A DNA stretch of 64,000 bases from Lojkania enalia (lineage: Eukaryota; Ascomycota; Dothideomycetes; Pleosporales). Positions 1 through 13,680 of the stretch are shown one piece after another. The position numbers and the translations under genes were made by a program. How positions within the stretch are numbered: position 1 is the stretch's first letter; every line of letters starts with the position of its first letter. The DNA is taken from positions 26,449-90,448 of the forward strand of contig ML986735.1 of assembly GCA_010094045.1 (NCBI GenBank), written 5' to 3'. Under the pieces are notes generated by a model, which made no database searches, was not told the origin of the DNA, and worked only from the letters and a program-made list of their open reading frames with translations.

Positions 1-223
1 ATATAGGAGTATATAGGGGATTAGGGACCTAGGAATTCTATTAACACCTATAGGCCTTATATAAAAGGATATAGAAGAACTACTAAGCTACTTATAAGGG
101 AGTATACAACTATATACAGAAGGGAAAAGGGGTAGAACTGGGGGTAGAATAAGATAAGTAAAAAGCTTTAAGATAAGGTTATATATAAAGCTTTTCGTAG
201 AACGATTTCTTTATATTATTATA
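1..223 (-). repeat. 3' LTR of family I copy 1 (partial)
   Basis: Matches the right LTR (6863-7141), the solo LTR at 51309-51587 and the LTRs near 60154 and 60841. The first ~55 bases lie off the window. It ends in TATTATA where TGTTACA would be the unmutated form. Confidence 0.85.
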
Positions 224-879
224 CTACCCCCCTCCTTATAGGCTAATAGTCCCTATCTATACTAGTTCGGGAGGGAATTGGGGCTATTATAGATGGGTTC
301 TAGTATAAAGAAATTTCTTTAAGGAGGTATTTACTAGTAAGAGCTAATATATACGGTTATCTATAGAAATACGTTTATTAACGTAATATTAAGTAAGGTT
401 TTTTTTTACGGTAAGTGTAATTAACCTATATATTAGCTGGTAACTACTATTATAACGGTTTATTAATATTGCAATTTTGTTGTATATAGTAATAAGTATT
501 TACCAACCTTAATATATTACTAGATTATTGTTAACTAAGCTTTCTTAACTAAATAATAACTTCTACTCTGTACGTATTATTATACATCCCTAGAACCGTT
601 AATTATTAAAGTATTACTAACGTCTCTTAGAAAAAATTAATTAATATACTACTCCGCCTACCTCCTAAAGCCTCTTTAAAGGCCTTCTAGATTATCTACC
701 TTTAAGCTATATATACGCTCGCCCGTAGGTAGCATATAATATTTACCTTTCGGTCTCTAAAATTAAAAAAATGCGAGTATTACACCTTATAAAATAAAAA
801 GTATAACCTCGTATAAATCGTATCTAATACTAGTAGAGTATTTACTACTAATATACTTATAAATCCCCTTCTACTATAA

Positions 880-1290
880 GGAGGAGTTTCTAGTCCTCCG
901 GGGCCATCTTAAACTATAAGTAGCGGCCTGATATATAGGGGATAAGGAGGATAAAAAAGTAGCCTTTAAGGCTATTTTAGAGTCTACTTATAGTCTAGCG
1001 CTTATAGCCTAGATTGTAAAGAGTTAGAAAGATAGCCTTCCTACGGCCAGTATCTAGGTAGCTTTATTCTACTAGGGTACTAAATTACTCTATTAGGTTT
1101 TAGCTCTAAAGGCTCTAGTATCTAACCTTTAAGCTAATATTACAGCACTCTCAGGCGGCTAAAAATAAGGTAGAAGAGGTTTAGGGGGAGTCTAGAGGGA
1201 AAGAAGGGGAAGGAAAGTAGAGGAGAAAAGGACTAGGGAGGTATCTAACAGCCTGCTATCAGACCCTTTAGATTCTATAGAAGAGTAATT
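880..1290 (+). pseudogene. Open frame antisense to family I element, between chromodomain and 3' LTR
   Basis: A plus-strand frame, opposite to gag-pol, reads ...GDKEDKKVAFKAILESTYSL... with stops that are TAA/TAG only. Copy 2 keeps the same frame (about 61659-62200). The family is not recognised. It could be a real accessory gene or a chance antisense opening; nothing shows a start or promoter. Confidence 0.3.
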
Positions 1291-4200
1291 TCGGGCCTAT
1301 ACTTTAGTTTTTAAATCTACTACTTAACTCTTATATATTATCGTCTACTAGATAATCTATATTCTCTATACTATCCTTATATACCTTAATCTATTTAGTT
1401 AGGGCTCTTAGGGGTTCTAGCTAATTCGAATACTTATTATAAAAAGCTCTTAACTTATAAGGCGAACCTATAAAATTTAAGGCTTTATACTAGACCGGGT
1501 TGAAATTATATTCTACCTATTTCACACGGTATTTAAGGGTCTTATAATATAGCTTACTAGCCAGTATTTCCTTAACCTCCTACTCTTCTACCCTCTTAAT
1601 AGCAATAGCGGGTGGTTTTAGAGCTTCTTATCCTAATAGAAGGTCCTAGAGGTTTTTATATAGTAGGTTTGGTGCGAAGATATTATATATTTTTAACCCT
1701 AGGGATAGCTGTAGATAGTATAAGTTTCTAACCTATTCTAGTACTTTAAAAAAGCCCTTCTATTAATCGGATAGCTTTCGGCTTAGTTTCTAGACTGTAA
1801 GGTTTTTAGTATTTAAATAGACTATATTACTAATCTACTAATCAATCGGTTATTAGTAATAGTTAATAACGGATTATATGCGATTTTAAACCTTCTCGAT
1901 ATTAGCCTTTACGGTTTCCCAGGCTATATATATGTGAGTTATTAGAGCTAAGGCGTCTTTATAATTCAATTTATCTATTATAGTAATAGGATTAATAGAA
2001 TATTTCTAATCCTAACTCTAATAGGGCTTAAATCTATATAGAATCTAATATAGAGACATTCTAATAGTTATATAGGGTAGAGTTACTTATATTTAGTTAA
2101 TTATAGGTAATAGAGAACTCTAGTTATTTTAGTAGAAGGATATAAAAGGGCGCAGTCTCTAATTAATATATTTATTTATAATCTCCATCTATCTATTAGT
2201 CTTTTTATAATAAGTAGTAGATAGTTTAATCTTTACGCCTAAAATACAGCAGAATTTAAACTAGAAACTAGATATAAACTAAGGTTCTTAGTCTAAAATA
2301 ATAGTTTTAGGCGTATAGCTAAAGCGGTATACCTATTAAATAAATAATTCGGCTATTCCCCTTACGTTAATTATATAATAGTAGGGGATAGATACTACTT
2401 ATTTAGATAGGCGATTAATTACTACTATAATCTAATTATATCCGGACTTATCTATAGAGAAATTCTTAAAGTTAATATATAGGTGCTATATTAGTTAATT
2501 TAGTATAGGAAGTAGATAGATAAAAACCTAGAGTTCGGGTTTATATTAGATAAGTTTTATAGTATAGAATACAATTCTGTATATATCGTTTATAAATAGC
2601 CTCTATACCCTTCTAGTAGTACTTCTAGGATAGTAACTAATAGGTTTTAGTAGCGTTTAAGTATACAGAGGATATTTAGTTATAAACCTCTCGTATAAGT
2701 CGTATATAAAGGCCTGAATCTAATAGAATATATAAGCGATTATTATAGAGGAGTAGTCCGTTCTCTATCTAATACTTATAAAGTAGAAGTATACGTTCCT
2801 GCGTAAAAGAGGCTCAGTTTTCCTATAGTAATATATTAATTAACTCTAGAAAGTCTAGCGATATAATCTACTTCTAGCCTTTAATAACATTTAATATAAC
2901 CGCTTAAGTTGTTATTTAGGTAATATAAGACTAGGCTAATTCGGTATTAATTTAGGGGTAAAGTTAATACAGTCTAAATAGGACTCTTAACTAGTTGTTA
3001 ATTTAAGCTGCTTTTAAGTTTTCTATATCTTATTTATAACGACTAAGGATATCTACTCTAGTATTATTTTTACCTAGAGTATACTTAATTTAGAACTAAT
3101 ACTAAGCTAATTCTTTAGTCTAATAAATTTAATAAGTATTAAATACCTTTATAGTTATAAAATATTCGAGTAAGTAATAATTGGTATATATTAGAGTCCT
3201 AGTAGCTACTAAAGTAAGTTCTACCCTCTATTACTTAAATATAGTAACAATTACAAACAGTTTCTTATTATAAATCTTCTAGTTCAGTTCTAAACCAGAT
3301 AGAATCTTACTATAAAACGCTATAGGGTACTATTTTCCATCAGGATATTTCTATAATAGTACTCCTACAACTACTCTATTAGAGGTATTAGTTTCTATTT
3401 TTATTTCTAACGTAGGGTTAAAGTAGTAGAAAGTAGGTATACTTAATAAGGCTGACTTTAATTTCTTAAAGGTAATATCATATTCTAAAGTCTATATAAA
3501 AGGGGTTATAAGACTCTATAGTATAATAATTAACTTTACAACACGCGAGAATTCTAGTATAAACTATCAATAGAATCTAGTAAAACCTAAGAAGGATTTC
3601 ACACCTATTATAATAGTAGGTAGCTACTAGTTGCGTAGTACTTCTACCTTCTCTAAATTAACCTTAAAGCCTTTATTTAAGAGGATATAGCTAAGGTATT
3701 TAGTTCGGGTAATATAGAATTTGCTCTTTTTAATATTAACTTATAACCCTGCTTAATATAATCTCTTAAGAACTTTCTTAATATAGATAGTATATATCGC
3801 CTTATCTTTAGAGTAGATAAAGATATTATTTAGGTAAGTAATATAGAAGTTATCTAGGTAGTCAATTAGTACATCGTTTATATAGTACTAGTAAGTTACT
3901 AGGCTGTTATATAATCTAAAAGGTAGAACTTTATACTTATAGGTTCCGTATTAAGTTTAAAAGGTAGTATATTCTTTAGAACTAGAGTCTATTCTAATCT
4001 TATTAAAGGCCGCGCGAATATTAAACTTAGTAAAAATTACTACCTTAATAGGCCTAGATAAGAGTTTATCTATACATAGTATCAGATATACATTCTTATA
4101 GGTAAGAACATTAAGTTTATAATAATCTACGTAGATATATAGGTCGCTATTAAGTTTATAAACGTAAAGGATTAGAGATATAAAAAGGCTCCGACTCTAC

Positions 4201-6862
4201 TTAATATACCTATACTATAGATTATCTATAATATACTTCTTAGTTACCTCTAGCTCCTTAATATTCTACTTATACAACAGGCTATAACTATTAGAGAGGG
4301 GTTCTATAAGAACAATCTTATAATTATAAGAGTAGTATTCTAGTAATTAATAAGCTATAGTTTTACTAAATATATTCTAATACTTATAGTATTTAGATAG
4401 CAATTAGAGATTTACCAGTACTTCGTTTTCAGCCTTATCTTCCAGCTCTAGAGCTTACTTATCTTTAATCAGCCGCTCGATTTCGTATAGAGACGTAGAG
4501 AAAAACTCGTTCTCTTTCCTCTTTATATTAAAGTAGAAAGTATTAGCTAAAATAAGAGTAATAATAGAAGAATAGACTTTCTTTAGATCGGGTTTAGACT
4601 TTATTATATATAGGTGTACGGGAGCTCTAAGCTTATTTAGACTATAGGCTATAGAAGACTAATATAGTTTTAGCAGTCTTAATAGACTCTTAATATAATA
4701 GATAGTCGGACTACGGGACTACTAATACTAGTTCTTTTCCTATAGAGTATCGTGTTGCTGGATATCTAGCTCTACCTCCTTATCGTATACTAGCTAAGTT
4801 AATTATATAAGAAGAGGAGGTAAAAAATTATAAGTAGTAGAATACTTAAAGGGCTATATAATCTAATTCTTATCCGTATCTAGCTGGAGTTAAAAATAAC
4901 ATAACTATTTAATACTAATAATACAATCCTAAATACCTAGATTTATAATAATAAATAGGTAGTTTCGGATAGTTTTCCTATTAATTTATAGGTGTAAGCG
5001 GATATACTAATTAACTAAAGTTTAGATTCAGTCCTAAAAACCTTAAATAGTAATTTTAAAGGGTAAGTACTATATTAATATATATAGAGCTTAGGAGAGT
5101 AATCTAGCTACTATAGAATTAAGAAATAGGAAGCCTTAGGTGCTAGTATTAATAAGGGCGTTTAGTTATACACTAACACCTTTTAAATATAGAATAGTAG
5201 AAATTTAAAAGTACTTTCCTCTAAATAAATATAACAAATTAATATTTAATAAATTATACTTACTTAAGTTTAGGATAGAGAGTTTTCTTAAACGTCTCTA
5301 TTTCCTACTTAAGAACTATCTAGATAGTACTTACTTGCATTTAGGAACTTTTCTTCCTTAATCTTCTCTTATTTAACCTCTATCTCTTATACTCTAAAGA
5401 CTGTATATTCGTTTATAAAATATTCTAGTTTACTAGAATTATAGTAATTATCTAGGGTTATATACCTTTCAGGTGCGGGAGTCTTACTAAATAGTTAAGA
5501 AATAATTATAGTAGAATAAAGTATTAATACTAGGGTAGATTAGAGTAGTATTAGATTATAGGTTATCTTAGATAAACTCTTAGAAACCTTCTAATACTAA
5601 TTTAAATTTATTTTAGCTATAACCTATAGGCTAGCAGTTCGTTCTAGAAGGTTAGGAATACTCCTCCTTTCTATATTATAGGCTGTTAAGTAGGCAACTA
5701 TAGTATTAAAGAAGCCTTTTTATATAAGCTTAAAGCTAAGGTTTAGTATCTTTAGGCTGGAGAGAATCTTATCTTATAGATAGAAGAACTACTTAGATTA
5801 GAATATAGATCCTCTAATAGCTGTACTAATAAAGCGAGCTTTAAAAGTTGGGAATACTTCTCTCTTATTTATCCTTAGGACCTAAAACGCTTATCGCGCC
5901 TCTATCTCTTTATTACTTATAATAAAATATAATTATAGAAGCGAAATTATTTCTTTAGTATTTTTAAACTAATACTAGTTTAATTCAGCTAGGTATTTTA
6001 GTTTTAGATACTCTTTCGCAGTACTAGAGGTATATTCTTATACTAATACTATATATATATACTCTATTAGATAGTAATCTATATTAATCTTAAGTCGATC
6101 TAGAATTAAGACTCGCTATTATTTAAATATAGGTTTACTACTATCTATAAGGCTTTTAATCTTAGATATACGTTTAGTAAGATAGATTTAAGGGGGCTTA
6201 AGGGTAGTTAAGAAGTTTCTTACTAGAAGAGTCGTAAAAGTTTCTTAGTATATTATTAGTACTAATTTAGTAGTTTATAGAAGTTAATCGGGACTAATAG
6301 TTCTCTATTATATTAAGCGTGCAATCTCCTCTTATAAAATTATAATTTATTCCTTAAGGGTTAGTTTACTCTAATTTCCCTCTAAATTAGATAGGTTCTT
6401 TACTACCAGCCCTATAGAAAGGGGTCCGCCTGTTGTAGGGCCCCCTATAAGAGGTAACAGTTGTTCTATACGCGTAGATAGAAGCTTACTCTTACTATAA
6501 CTTACGCGTATATCGATTCTAGTATAGGAATTAGAAGGTAAATTATAGTTAGATATTAGCAGTTACCTCTAATTCTAATAGGTTATTAGTAGTCTCTAAG
6601 TTTCTACCTAGGTATACTCTACGCGGCTTTTCTAAAGGTAATCCTAATCGTAGGAGATAGAAAGTTCTAAACCTAAAGGCTTTAGTTAATAGAAAGTCTC
6701 TAAGATCTTATTTAAGTAACTAAATAATTTAATATAATAGTATATAAGTATTATAACCTAAACTAAATCGGGTATATTTTAGACTTAGATGTAGTTAAAT
6801 AAATAATTAATGCGATATTATTAAAGAGACTATTACTAGTAGTATTAAGTTCTTCTATATAA

Positions 6863-7141
6863 TATAACAGCGTAGGTAAGATAATAGGTCTAAATACAGT
6901 ATAAATCTACTTAGAGGTATATAAGAGTACATAGGGGATTAGGGACCTAAGAATTCTATTAACACCTATAGGCCTTATATAAAAGGATATAGAAGAACTA
7001 CTAAGCTACTTATAAGGGAGTATACAACTATATACGGAAGGGAAAAGGAGTAGAACTAAAGGTAGGATAAGATAAGCGAAAAGCTTTGGGATAAGGTTGT
7101 ATATAAAGCTTTTCGTGGAACGATTTCTTTGCATTATTACA
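6863..7141 (-). repeat. 5' LTR of family I copy 1 (279 bp)
   Basis: Complete LTR of the same length as the solo LTR at 51309-51587. It begins TATAACAGCG and ends ATTATTACA. This copy keeps more C/G than its partner at 1-223. The 5 bases after it are AGTAC; the partner target duplication would lie off the window. Confidence 0.85.
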
Positions 7142-9990
7142 AGTACGACTTTTATACTAGAGAAATAAACTACCTAGTCTTTATTATTTACCCTAAAAAT
7201 ATTAAATTTAACTATTTCTAGTTGAAAACTATTTAGAATTAGCTAGTTTTATAAACTATATAAGATATATAGATTTTTATTAGATTTATAAACTACTATT
7301 ATAGGTTTATTATAGGATTTTTAAAGATTATCTTACCTTTAATAAGATTAACCTAAAAGGGGCTAAAAGCTGTTAAAGGAGGTTATACCTAGAGAAGAGA
7401 GGAAAGTTAAAAGCTAGATATTAGTTAGAAAGGACTAGAGGCCTTCTAATAGTTAAAGAAAGCTTTTTTAAGCGTTTCTATCCTAACTTATTATAAGCTA
7501 ACTTAGCCTATAAGAGTTAAGGTTAATACTTCTAGGAGCGCAATTTTAGGAATTCTTAGCTAGCTTATAAAAGAGTAAGTAGATAAGATAATATAGTAAT
7601 CTATCGATTTCTTTTTAAGAAAGCTTAGTATAATAGAGTATAACTATAATATATATAACTAGAAACTACTCGCAATAGTAGAAAGCTTAAAATACTAGCG
7701 TTAGTACCTGTAAAGAGTTATATTCAACCTTTATATAGACTATAATAACCTCTATTAGTTTATAGAAATAAAGATTTTAGTCTATTAATATATACGATTA
7801 TATCTTAAGCTTATTGAGTACGATTATAACTTTATCTACTAGTCTAGTAAACTCAACCCAGCTAATAGACTATTACATCGACTAGATTATATAAAAGAAG
7901 TATAGGCACCTTCGAAGAAGTCTAATATAAGATATATTAAACCTATACGCGCTAATATTAGTTTAAAAAGGGTAGAAAGAACTAATTTAGACTAGAATGA
8001 TAGTATTAAGATCTTTAAAGTCTTAGTAGTAGTAACCTATATATAGACTATTTAGAAAGATTTTTCTCCTACCTAGGAAGTAGAAGAGACCCCTTCCTTA
8101 GACTAAGAATACTATAACGGCCCGGAGTAGGCTAAAAAAGGTAATAAAGGGAAGATAGAGCTAATAATACTTTAAGAGAGGTAAAACGCTCTTAATTAGA
8201 TATATAACTATTCTATATTAGATTATAGAGGATAGATAAAAATATATAAGAGAGTATCGTATTAATTTTAGTAGAAAGATATAAGGAATAATATTAAGGC
8301 CTACTATTAGGATTATTTAAGGCGTAGAAGAGTAAAAGCTCCTAGATATAAGCCTTATAGCCTATTATAACTATTACCCGTACTAAATAGACTATAGGAG
8401 TAAATTACGTTTAACTTTATTATAGAACTCCCTCTAAGTCTATTCCTTAGCTAAATATACAACTTAATTATAGTTGTTATTAACTGGTTAACTAAAATAG
8501 CTTATTATATCTCTACTATCTTTACCTAAACTATAGAAAATCTAATATAGGTCTAGATGCGCGATGTTATCCGACTATATAGTATTCTAGAATTAGTAAT
8601 ATCTAACTATAGTATTCTAACGAAGTTAAAATCTTAGAAAACCTTTTACTATTATTTAGTATTTTAGTAAGGTCTTAGTTTAGCCTATTATCTAAAGACC
8701 GACGGGCTAATAGAAAGATAAAATCAGACGCTTAAGCAGTATTTACGTTATTTCCACTACTTAGAGTAAGATAATTAAGTAGTTTAACTATCTATAGTAG
8801 AGTTTACGTATAATAATAGTATTTATATAACTACTACTATTTTACCTTTTTATACTTACTATAGTATAGATTCCTAAGGACCTAATTAGCTAGGCGAGCC
8901 TTTAGGAGAGGGAGAAGCTCCTTTAGTAAAAGGTATAACAGCTAAAGTACTAGTATTATAAAGTAAATATAAAGCGAAGATTAGTACTATAGTAGCTTAT
9001 TAAAAGAAATACGCAGATAAGAAGAGAATATATTTATCTCTAGTAGTAGAAGATAAGGTACTAGTATTAAATTAATATATTAAGTTAACCTATTCTAAAA
9101 AAAAATTAGATTAGAAGTATTTTAGACCTAGTATAGTAATAAAGGTTATAAAGCCTATAATCTACTAGATTAACCTTCTAAAATTAGATAGTATCTATCT
9201 AGTATTTTATATATCTTTATTAGAGCTATATAACCTAAAAGGGCCTATTTAGAGCCTAGATAGTTTAATATAAGATATTTTACGCTAATTTAGAGATAAT
9301 ATATATAAAATTAATTATATTATTAAACGAAAGTAAAATTCTATTAAAGTATAAAAATACTTAGTTAAATAGAAGAATTACCTAAACTCTAAGAATAGTT
9401 AGAAACTAGAAGTAAATATTAGTATTAACGCTCTATAAGTATTCTAGAAAAAGAAGGATATTAAATTAAAGAGATTAAATAATCCTATTAAAGACTGTAG
9501 ACGCTCTTTAAAAAAGAAGAAGGATAGCTAAATTATTCTAGAGTATAACCTTTATATAAACTTTCTAGTTAATATAGCTACTTTTATCTAGTTTTCCTTA
9601 AATTAAGGTTTTTTATAGGTGTTTAATAGTTCTATTACTAGACTAAAGTTATATAAATAAGGTTTAAGAATAAGTATCTATAAAGTTAGCCTTATATATT
9701 AATATAGGTTCTTTAGTAATTGTAAGAAGTAGTAATTCCTACTATTAATACTAGAAGGACTATATTATAGTATATTATAGACTAGAATAGTATATAAGAG
9801 GCGGAAATATTATATTATTTTAAATATAGTACTCCTCTAGGCTATAAGATACTTAACCGGGGTATTATATCTATAGAAACACCGGAGAACCTGTTAATAT
9901 CCGAAAAAAACTACTATCTACCAATATTTATACCATACTACAACTTTTTTCCCCTACTATAACTTAGTTAAGCCTTTTTAATAGGGCGAA
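7142..9990 (+). mobile_element. 3' half of a Ty3/gypsy chromovirus (K), RIP-degraded
   Basis: Plus-strand gypsy pol in RIP-mutated form. Order seen: end of RT (NYLVFI, then INYYYRFIIGF) at about 7150-7340; RNase H (FFLRKLS.IEYNYNIYN.KLLAIVESLKY) at 7608-7690; integrase including TDGLTERQNQTLKQYLRYFH at about 8697-8750 and a GPI-type C-terminus; chromodomain (QKYLVK.KNYLNSKNS) at about 9290-9430. The 5' half is missing because family-I copy 1 is inserted exactly at 7141/7142. A 3' LTR probably lies within 9560-9990 but I could not delimit it. Confidence 0.75.
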
Positions 9991-11486
9991 TAGGCTAAAA
10001 ACGTTAGTATAGAATAATATAGTATAATATAGTCTGGATTAACTTATAGAAGACTTTATTTCCTTTACTTTAGTATATTTATTATTATCTATATTAAGAA
10101 GATTCTTCTTAGCCTTATACTTACACGCTATACTAATCTTAGTATAATCCTAGCTAGTAAGTTTAATTCTAGATAAGGTCTTTCTATCCTTACTATTATA
10201 GGCGAATAGGAAGTTAGAATCTTTCTTACCGAGCCTAGATATTACTATTAGTACTAGAATATATAAAAAAGGGCTAGAATATATAGTTAAGTCTACTTAA
10301 CTACTATTTAAATAGTATTTTAGATTCTTTAAGCTAGTTAAGTCTTATTACTACTAACGCGGGCGGTAATAAGAGCTTTAATAGCTTAATTAACCTTTAT
10401 AATATACTCTAGTATAGATAGGTCCGGCTATAAGTACGTTAGTTATAAGAAGGTTAAAGTGCGCTATATTAGCCCAGAATATACTTTAAAATAATCCTTA
10501 TTATTCTTTTTAAGGTAGTAGAGATAGATATTATATTAAATATCTTTATAGAGATATTCTACTATAAGTAGGTTTAAAGAAGTAAATTTACAGTTACTAT
10601 CTACTTCGTATAGTTTATTGCAAGTTAGACGCCTTAAATTATAGAAATAGTAGATAGTATAGGACTTCTTATTCTTAGCCTCCTTAATACAGCGCTTCTA
10701 GACTAGAGCAAGTACTATATTACGCGCTATAGACCTGTTAGGCGTAAATTAGCTGTTTATAGGCTAGAAAGGCGCTAAAGAGAGCGTAAGAAGGGTATAT
10801 ACAGAGGAGTGTAGCGAGAATAGAAAAATGGGCGGTAGGTAGCGCGGGTAGCGAGTATACGTATTTACTAGCCCTTATTAGCTATAAAGTACTCTATTAT
10901 ATCTTATATAGAGTTATAACAACTATACTATATACGTAGCTAAAGACTAAAAGAATTATACTTACTAAAGTAGTTTAGAAAGTATAAGAATTAAAGAAGT
11001 AGAATAGGTGGGGGGAGTAGTATTTTTATAATCAGCGTTTACTCTACTAGCACTATTTACTTATACCGCTCTAGGTAGTAAATAATAAAAATTCTTTAAA
11101 GGTCGACCTTACTAAATAAAGGTAAAAGTAGTAGTAATAATATACTATTTAATCTAGAAGGAACTTTAGATTATATAATACTACCTATTTTAAGATAGCT
11201 CTACTAGTCTATTCTAGTAATATTTGTCCTCTATAAGCTGTCGTGATAATAGCCTTCTAAGAAGAAAAATAATATAATATCTTATAGTTTTAAGTTATAG
11301 GTTAATAATATAGAATTACCTAATCTAGGGTTAAAATAGCTGAATTATACCCTATAGGGATAGTAGTAATTCGTCTCTCTTTTATCAGCCTTCTCTTTTC
11401 TAAGAGAACTGAATATACGAATATTTTAGCCCTACTACTCTACCTATTATTACTACGCTATAATCTATTATACTAGCTTATTATAA
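9991..11486. other. Degraded AT-rich stretch with an unidentified minus-strand relic
   Basis: No confident gene. On the minus strand about 10500-10740 reads RCIKEAKNKKSYTIYYFYNL, then RRLTCNKLYEVDS, continuing down to about 10030 (IACKYKAKKNLLNIDNNKY) with mainly TAG/TAA stops, so a mutated coding sequence is likely. I do not recognise the family. From 11250 to 11486 I see nothing interpretable. Confidence 0.4.
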
Positions 11487-11488
11487 TA

Positions 11489-13305
11489 ATATATTTTATA
11501 AGTAAGTTACCTACTTAAATAAGTCGCCTACTTTTACTAAAAAGTTATACCCTATCTACTTATAATATAATATAATAACTACCTTAACTTTAATTAATCT
11601 ATTAAGAAGGTTAGATATTACTAGCTATTTTAGCTATTAATTAAGATTAAATTTAGAGTATATAAAGCGCTGTAACTACTTATAGTATCCTCTAAATAAT
11701 ACTTAGAGACTAATACGCTAGTAAACCTTTATAATATAATTATAAGCTTAATTTAAAGAAGCTTATAAAGCTAGAAGAATCAACTATAATATAGTATATA
11801 CTAGATCTATTATTTATAGATACCCTCCTATAATCGATAGTATATAAGATATAGCTAACTATTTACTTAGAGCTTACTCTATAGACTAGGTTAGTAAAAA
11901 CTAGCTAATAAATTTTATTAATTGTATTTCTAAACTTAAAATATACTTCTATTAAAAATATAACTATTAAAGAGCTTTTTATAAAAATTCTAAAGTTATT
12001 AGTAGCTAGTTTAACCTAGTACGTAATACTAAAGTAAAGTATAATATTACTAATAATAATATCTATAATTTTAATAAGATAGGCTTTTAGATAAGTATTA
12101 TATCTACTAGTACTAAACTATTAGCTAGTCGACTAAAATTACTATAGCTAGATAATTATAAGTAAATAATAGTTATTTAGGCTATTAGTATTTATAATAA
12201 TACTATCCTACTATTTATTATTTTTACTAGTAAGTAGTACCTCTCTATATAGTATTAGGGCGATAATATACTATCTAGAGGAGTAATTACGTTAAATAAT
12301 AGTAGATAGATAAATAATAAGCTTACGATTAAGTAGTTAAAGCGTTTTAATTAGTATATAAAGTAGTATATAGTAGGCGCTTATTATCTACTAGTTATTA
12401 ATAGCTATAAGAGCTATAGGTCTACTAAATTTCAACTACTCTATAAAAAGAAAGATATTATTCTATTATATATATTAGTATATTTATTGTATCTACTATA
12501 GCTTCTAGATATAGGCTGCTTCTTACTATTAAAGAAAGTATATAGGCGTAAAATTAATAAGCTTATATAAACTAGTATCTACTATATTATAAAGCTTAAC
12601 TTTCTACTAACCTTTTATATAGTGTATCAGCGCTCTATTACTAAGGCTAATATATACGCAAGCTTTTAAAGTACTAGTTTAGTACTATTAAAGTTTAATA
12701 TTAAACTTTATACTCTATTACTACTACTAGTAGCTAGTTGCCTCTAAGAGTTAAAAATACTAACTAACGCTATTAAACTAGGGTCTTAAACAATACTAAT
12801 TTAAGACTATATTACTAGGTATTAGAATAGCTTACCTACTATAATTAATAATTCTCTTAATTTACTTAATAAAAGTACTATATAGATAGCTTATTTATGC
12901 GTACTATTTTAGCGTTAGATTAATCAGCTTTAAAAAGTAAATAAGGCTCTATTATAGCGTAAAAAGCGATTAAAAAAGGTTCTATAGAAGTAAGATAGTT
13001 TTACTAAAGCTAAAGCTGCTGAGATAGCTACTTAAAAGGAGGTAGATAAGTAACTAGAAGATAAAGTACGCGTAAGTAGGAAGCGTAAAAGAGTAGGTAT
13101 ACTATACTAGAAGTACTACAGCTACTATAACAAGCCTAGATATAATACTAGAACTTATATAGTAGTAGATAAATAGTATATCTATCCTCTATTAAATTAT
13201 TATAGTAATATCTATAGGCGTTATTATAATATATGCTTCTAAATATAGAAATAGCTAATAAAGTAGGCAACTCGCTTAAGTAGGCGACTTACTTATAAAA
13301 TACGT
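11489..13305 (+). mobile_element. Fot1/pogo-type DNA transposon E (1817 bp), RIP-degraded
   Basis: Tc1/mariner-superfamily element with TA target duplications at 11487-11488 and 13306-13307. The right end reads ACTTATAAAATACGT and the left end is its mutated mirror. Each terminal region carries two iterations of an AAG(C/T)(G/A)AG motif. A plus-strand transposase fills the interior: NFNKIGF (first catalytic Asp changed to Asn), INSYKSYR (second Asp changed to Asn), QLLDIGCF (third Asp kept), with many TAG/TAA at Gln positions. Same family as element F. Not able to move itself. Confidence 0.88.
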
Positions 13306-13680
13306 TAGTTATAATAGTTTAATTGATCGCTATTAATTCTAAATTATTTTATATAACCTAATAATCTATATTAGATAATTATATAATACAACTATAGTTA
13401 ATAGTACTTTTTTCTTACTAAACTATTAACGTTTAATCTTCGGTTTTATCTATCTATCTATCTAAGAATAACCTTAGATATTATACTTATTTTTATATAT
13501 TTAAACCTAATATCTTATATTAAATACTTTTTAGTAAGTAATTAGTCTTTTTATAATAATAAATACTCTACCTAACTCTATACTATAATAATAGTAGACT
13601 AGTTAAGTATCTAGATACTAATAAGATTCTTATAGATCGAAGAACTCTATTACTAAAGGTTATAAGAACGAACTACTTAT
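13306..13680. other. AT-rich stretch between pogo E and the DUF3435 relic
   Basis: Contains a short (TCTA)n run near 13457 and no recognisable protein. It may be the mutated middle of the DUF3435 gene, whose N-terminal half should lie upstream, but I cannot see family motifs. Confidence 0.35.

Larger units (their letters stand above)
1..7141 (-). mobile_element. Ty3/gypsy chromovirus, family I, copy 1 (RIP-degraded, left end off window)
   Basis: LTR retrotransposon read on the minus strand. LTRs are at 1-223 (3' LTR, cut by the window edge) and 6863-7141 (5' LTR, complete, 279 bp). The reverse-transcriptase active site is read on the minus strand at 3825-3836 as YLNN, where the family has YLDD, followed by IFIYS; both Asp-to-Asn changes are G-to-A. 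RNase H and integrase follow toward lower coordinates, and by comparison with copy 2 a chromodomain lies near 1400-1570. Stops are almost all TAA/TAG, so the copy is dead and RIP-mutated. A 0.9-1.1 kb region between chromodomain and 3' LTR is open on the opposite strand. It sits inside element K: gypsy coding sequence of K begins immediately after the LTR at 7142. Sure of class and ends; domain limits are approximate. Confidence 0.85.

Noticed and set aside
13445..13470. (TCTA)n microsatellite
   Set aside because: About four units only, expected by chance in this AT-rich sequence.
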